From Oligoflexia bacterium (GTDB taxonomy: Bacteria > Bdellovibrionota > UBA1018 > CAIMNF01), in NCBI GenBank assembly GCA_903842755.1, contig CAIMNF010000146.1:1-6554 (forward strand): DNA of 6,554 bases. Direction: 5' to 3'. This document shows, one piece after another, positions 5,825-6,554 of the stretch (the first letter of the stretch is position 1; every line of letters starts with the position of its first letter). The notes below the pieces were generated by a model, which did not search any database, was not told the origin of the DNA, and was given only the letters and a program-made list of their open reading frames with translations. The position numbers and the translations under genes are program-made.

Positions 5825-6554
5825 ATGAACTCGAAACGTACATTCAGCGCATTTGGCGCTAGCTCAGTAGTCATCGCGATTGCAATTGTTGTAGGAGTTG
5901 CCTGCACCAGCGATTCTGCCAAAGCGAAAATTAACTTTATCTTCAAAGACGCTCCCAGCGCGGGAGTGGTTGCAAAAATCAACGGTGAAACCATCACTGA
6001 AGAACAACTCATTGGTGATGCTCAATTAGAAATTCTGCAGCTTAAAAAGCAAGAATATGACCTCAAGATGTCCCAACTCAACAAGCTATTAGTGGAGAAA
6101 ATTTTAGGTACGGAAGCCAAAAAAGAAGGCCTCGCGTCTCCTGAAGAATTTATCAGCAAAAAAATTCTTAAAGGCGAAATCAAAATCAGCGATGCCGATT
6201 ATAAAAAGTTCGTAAAAGAAAAGAATATTCCTGAAAGCAATATTAACGACCAAGTAAAAGAACGCATTTATTCTTACATGAAAGAACAAAAGAAAGATGA
6301 TGCGGTTCAAGCGTATATTGCAAAGCTAACCAAGAACTCGCCTGTTGAAGTTTACTTCAAAAAGCCTAAATCTAACATCAAAGTAGAAGTGGGCGAAGCA
6401 CCGATCACTGGGGGCGAAAGCGCAAAAGTAACGGTCGTAGAATTTTCGGACTTCCAATGTCCATTCTGCTCAAAAGCAGCTGTAACTGTGGACGCAGTGA
6501 AAAAGAAATACGGAAACAAAATCAAGCTTGCATTCAAGCATTTTCCGCTTCCAA
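5825..6554 (+). CDS. DsbA-family thiol oxidoreductase with SurA-like N-terminal region (partial)
   Basis: The 3' end is cut by the window; 243 residues are visible. A signal sequence (hydrophobic about 11-26) ends either at C27 as a poor lipobox (G-V-A-C) or at A-K-A (32-34) as a signal peptidase I site. The protein therefore acts in the periplasm, anchored or free. Residues 48-60 (VVAKINGETITEE) match the opening of SurA/PpiD-type N-terminal domains. A long, lysine-rich helical segment follows to about 170. From about 200 the thioredoxin fold begins: VTVVEFSDFQ, then C212-P-F-C215 as the redox-active pair, and HFPLP at 239-243, as in DsbA/Thioredoxin_4 proteins. It probably forms or shuffles disulfides in exported proteins. 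I chose ATG 5825 because AAAGGA (5810-5815) sits 9 bases upstream. An in-frame ATG at 5807 would add six residues but has a poorly spaced SD. The gap to the zinc-ribbon gene is 34 bases without a terminator. Confidence 0.88.
   Translation, partial: MNSKRTFSAFGASSVVIAIAIVVGVACTSDSAKAKINFIFKDAPSAGVVAKINGETITEEQLIGDAQLEILQLKKQEYDLKMSQLNKLLVEKILGTEAKKEGLASPEEFISKKILKGEIKISDADYKKFVKEKNIPESNINDQVKERIYSYMKEQKKDDAVQAYIAKLTKNSPVEVYFKKPKSNIKVEVGEAPITGGESAKVTVVEFSDFQCPFCSKAAVTVDAVKKKYGNKIKLAFKHFPLP

Overview
The window looks like chromosomal core sequence from a Gram-negative bacterium. D-arabinose-5-phosphate isomerase (LPS Kdo synthesis), a probable lipoprotein and an envelope thiol-oxidoreductase all imply an outer membrane. 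The densely packed genes, the lysine-rich proteins, the coiled-coil protein with Gly-rich and Pro/Ala-rich stretches, and the SurA-N/DsbA-like architecture make me lean towards a Bdellovibrionota or other delta-proteobacterial lineage. That placement is inference from general impression, not from a marker gene. I see no mobile element, tRNA, rRNA or CRISPR array.

Left part (1-1811): the last 39 codons of an ABC-transporter ATPase enter from the left on + and meet, tail to tail, a two-gene minus-strand unit. That unit is hflX (ribosome-rescue GTPase) followed by a small secreted protein that overlaps the hflX end by 17 bases. Just over 110 bases upstream of hflX separate it from a divergent inositol-monophosphatase-family gene.

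Middle (1812-4448): the IMPase-family gene is followed by a recognisable sigma70-type promoter. This drives a 400-residue membrane-anchored coiled-coil protein whose Shine-Dalgarno sequence sits in the loop of a small hairpin. The coiled-coil gene converges on a minus-strand probable lipoprotein gene. Both convergent pairs in the window overlap by exactly 9 bases, leaving no room for a terminator between them.

Right part (4449-6554): a short divergent region, then a plus-strand run kdsD, a small two-helix membrane protein with a split zinc ribbon (ATGA overlap), and, 34 bases on, a SurA-N plus DsbA-like protein cut by the window edge. These probably form one envelope-related transcription unit, though nothing in the sequence ties their functions together.

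I did not find a clear undescribed defence or mobile system. The best leads are a FliM-type 'EIDALL' (CheY-binding-like) motif inside the coiled-coil membrane protein, the SD-in-loop hairpin, a probable leaderless lipoprotein mRNA, and a tiny secreted protein that looks like half of a retropepsin domain without its catalytic DTG.
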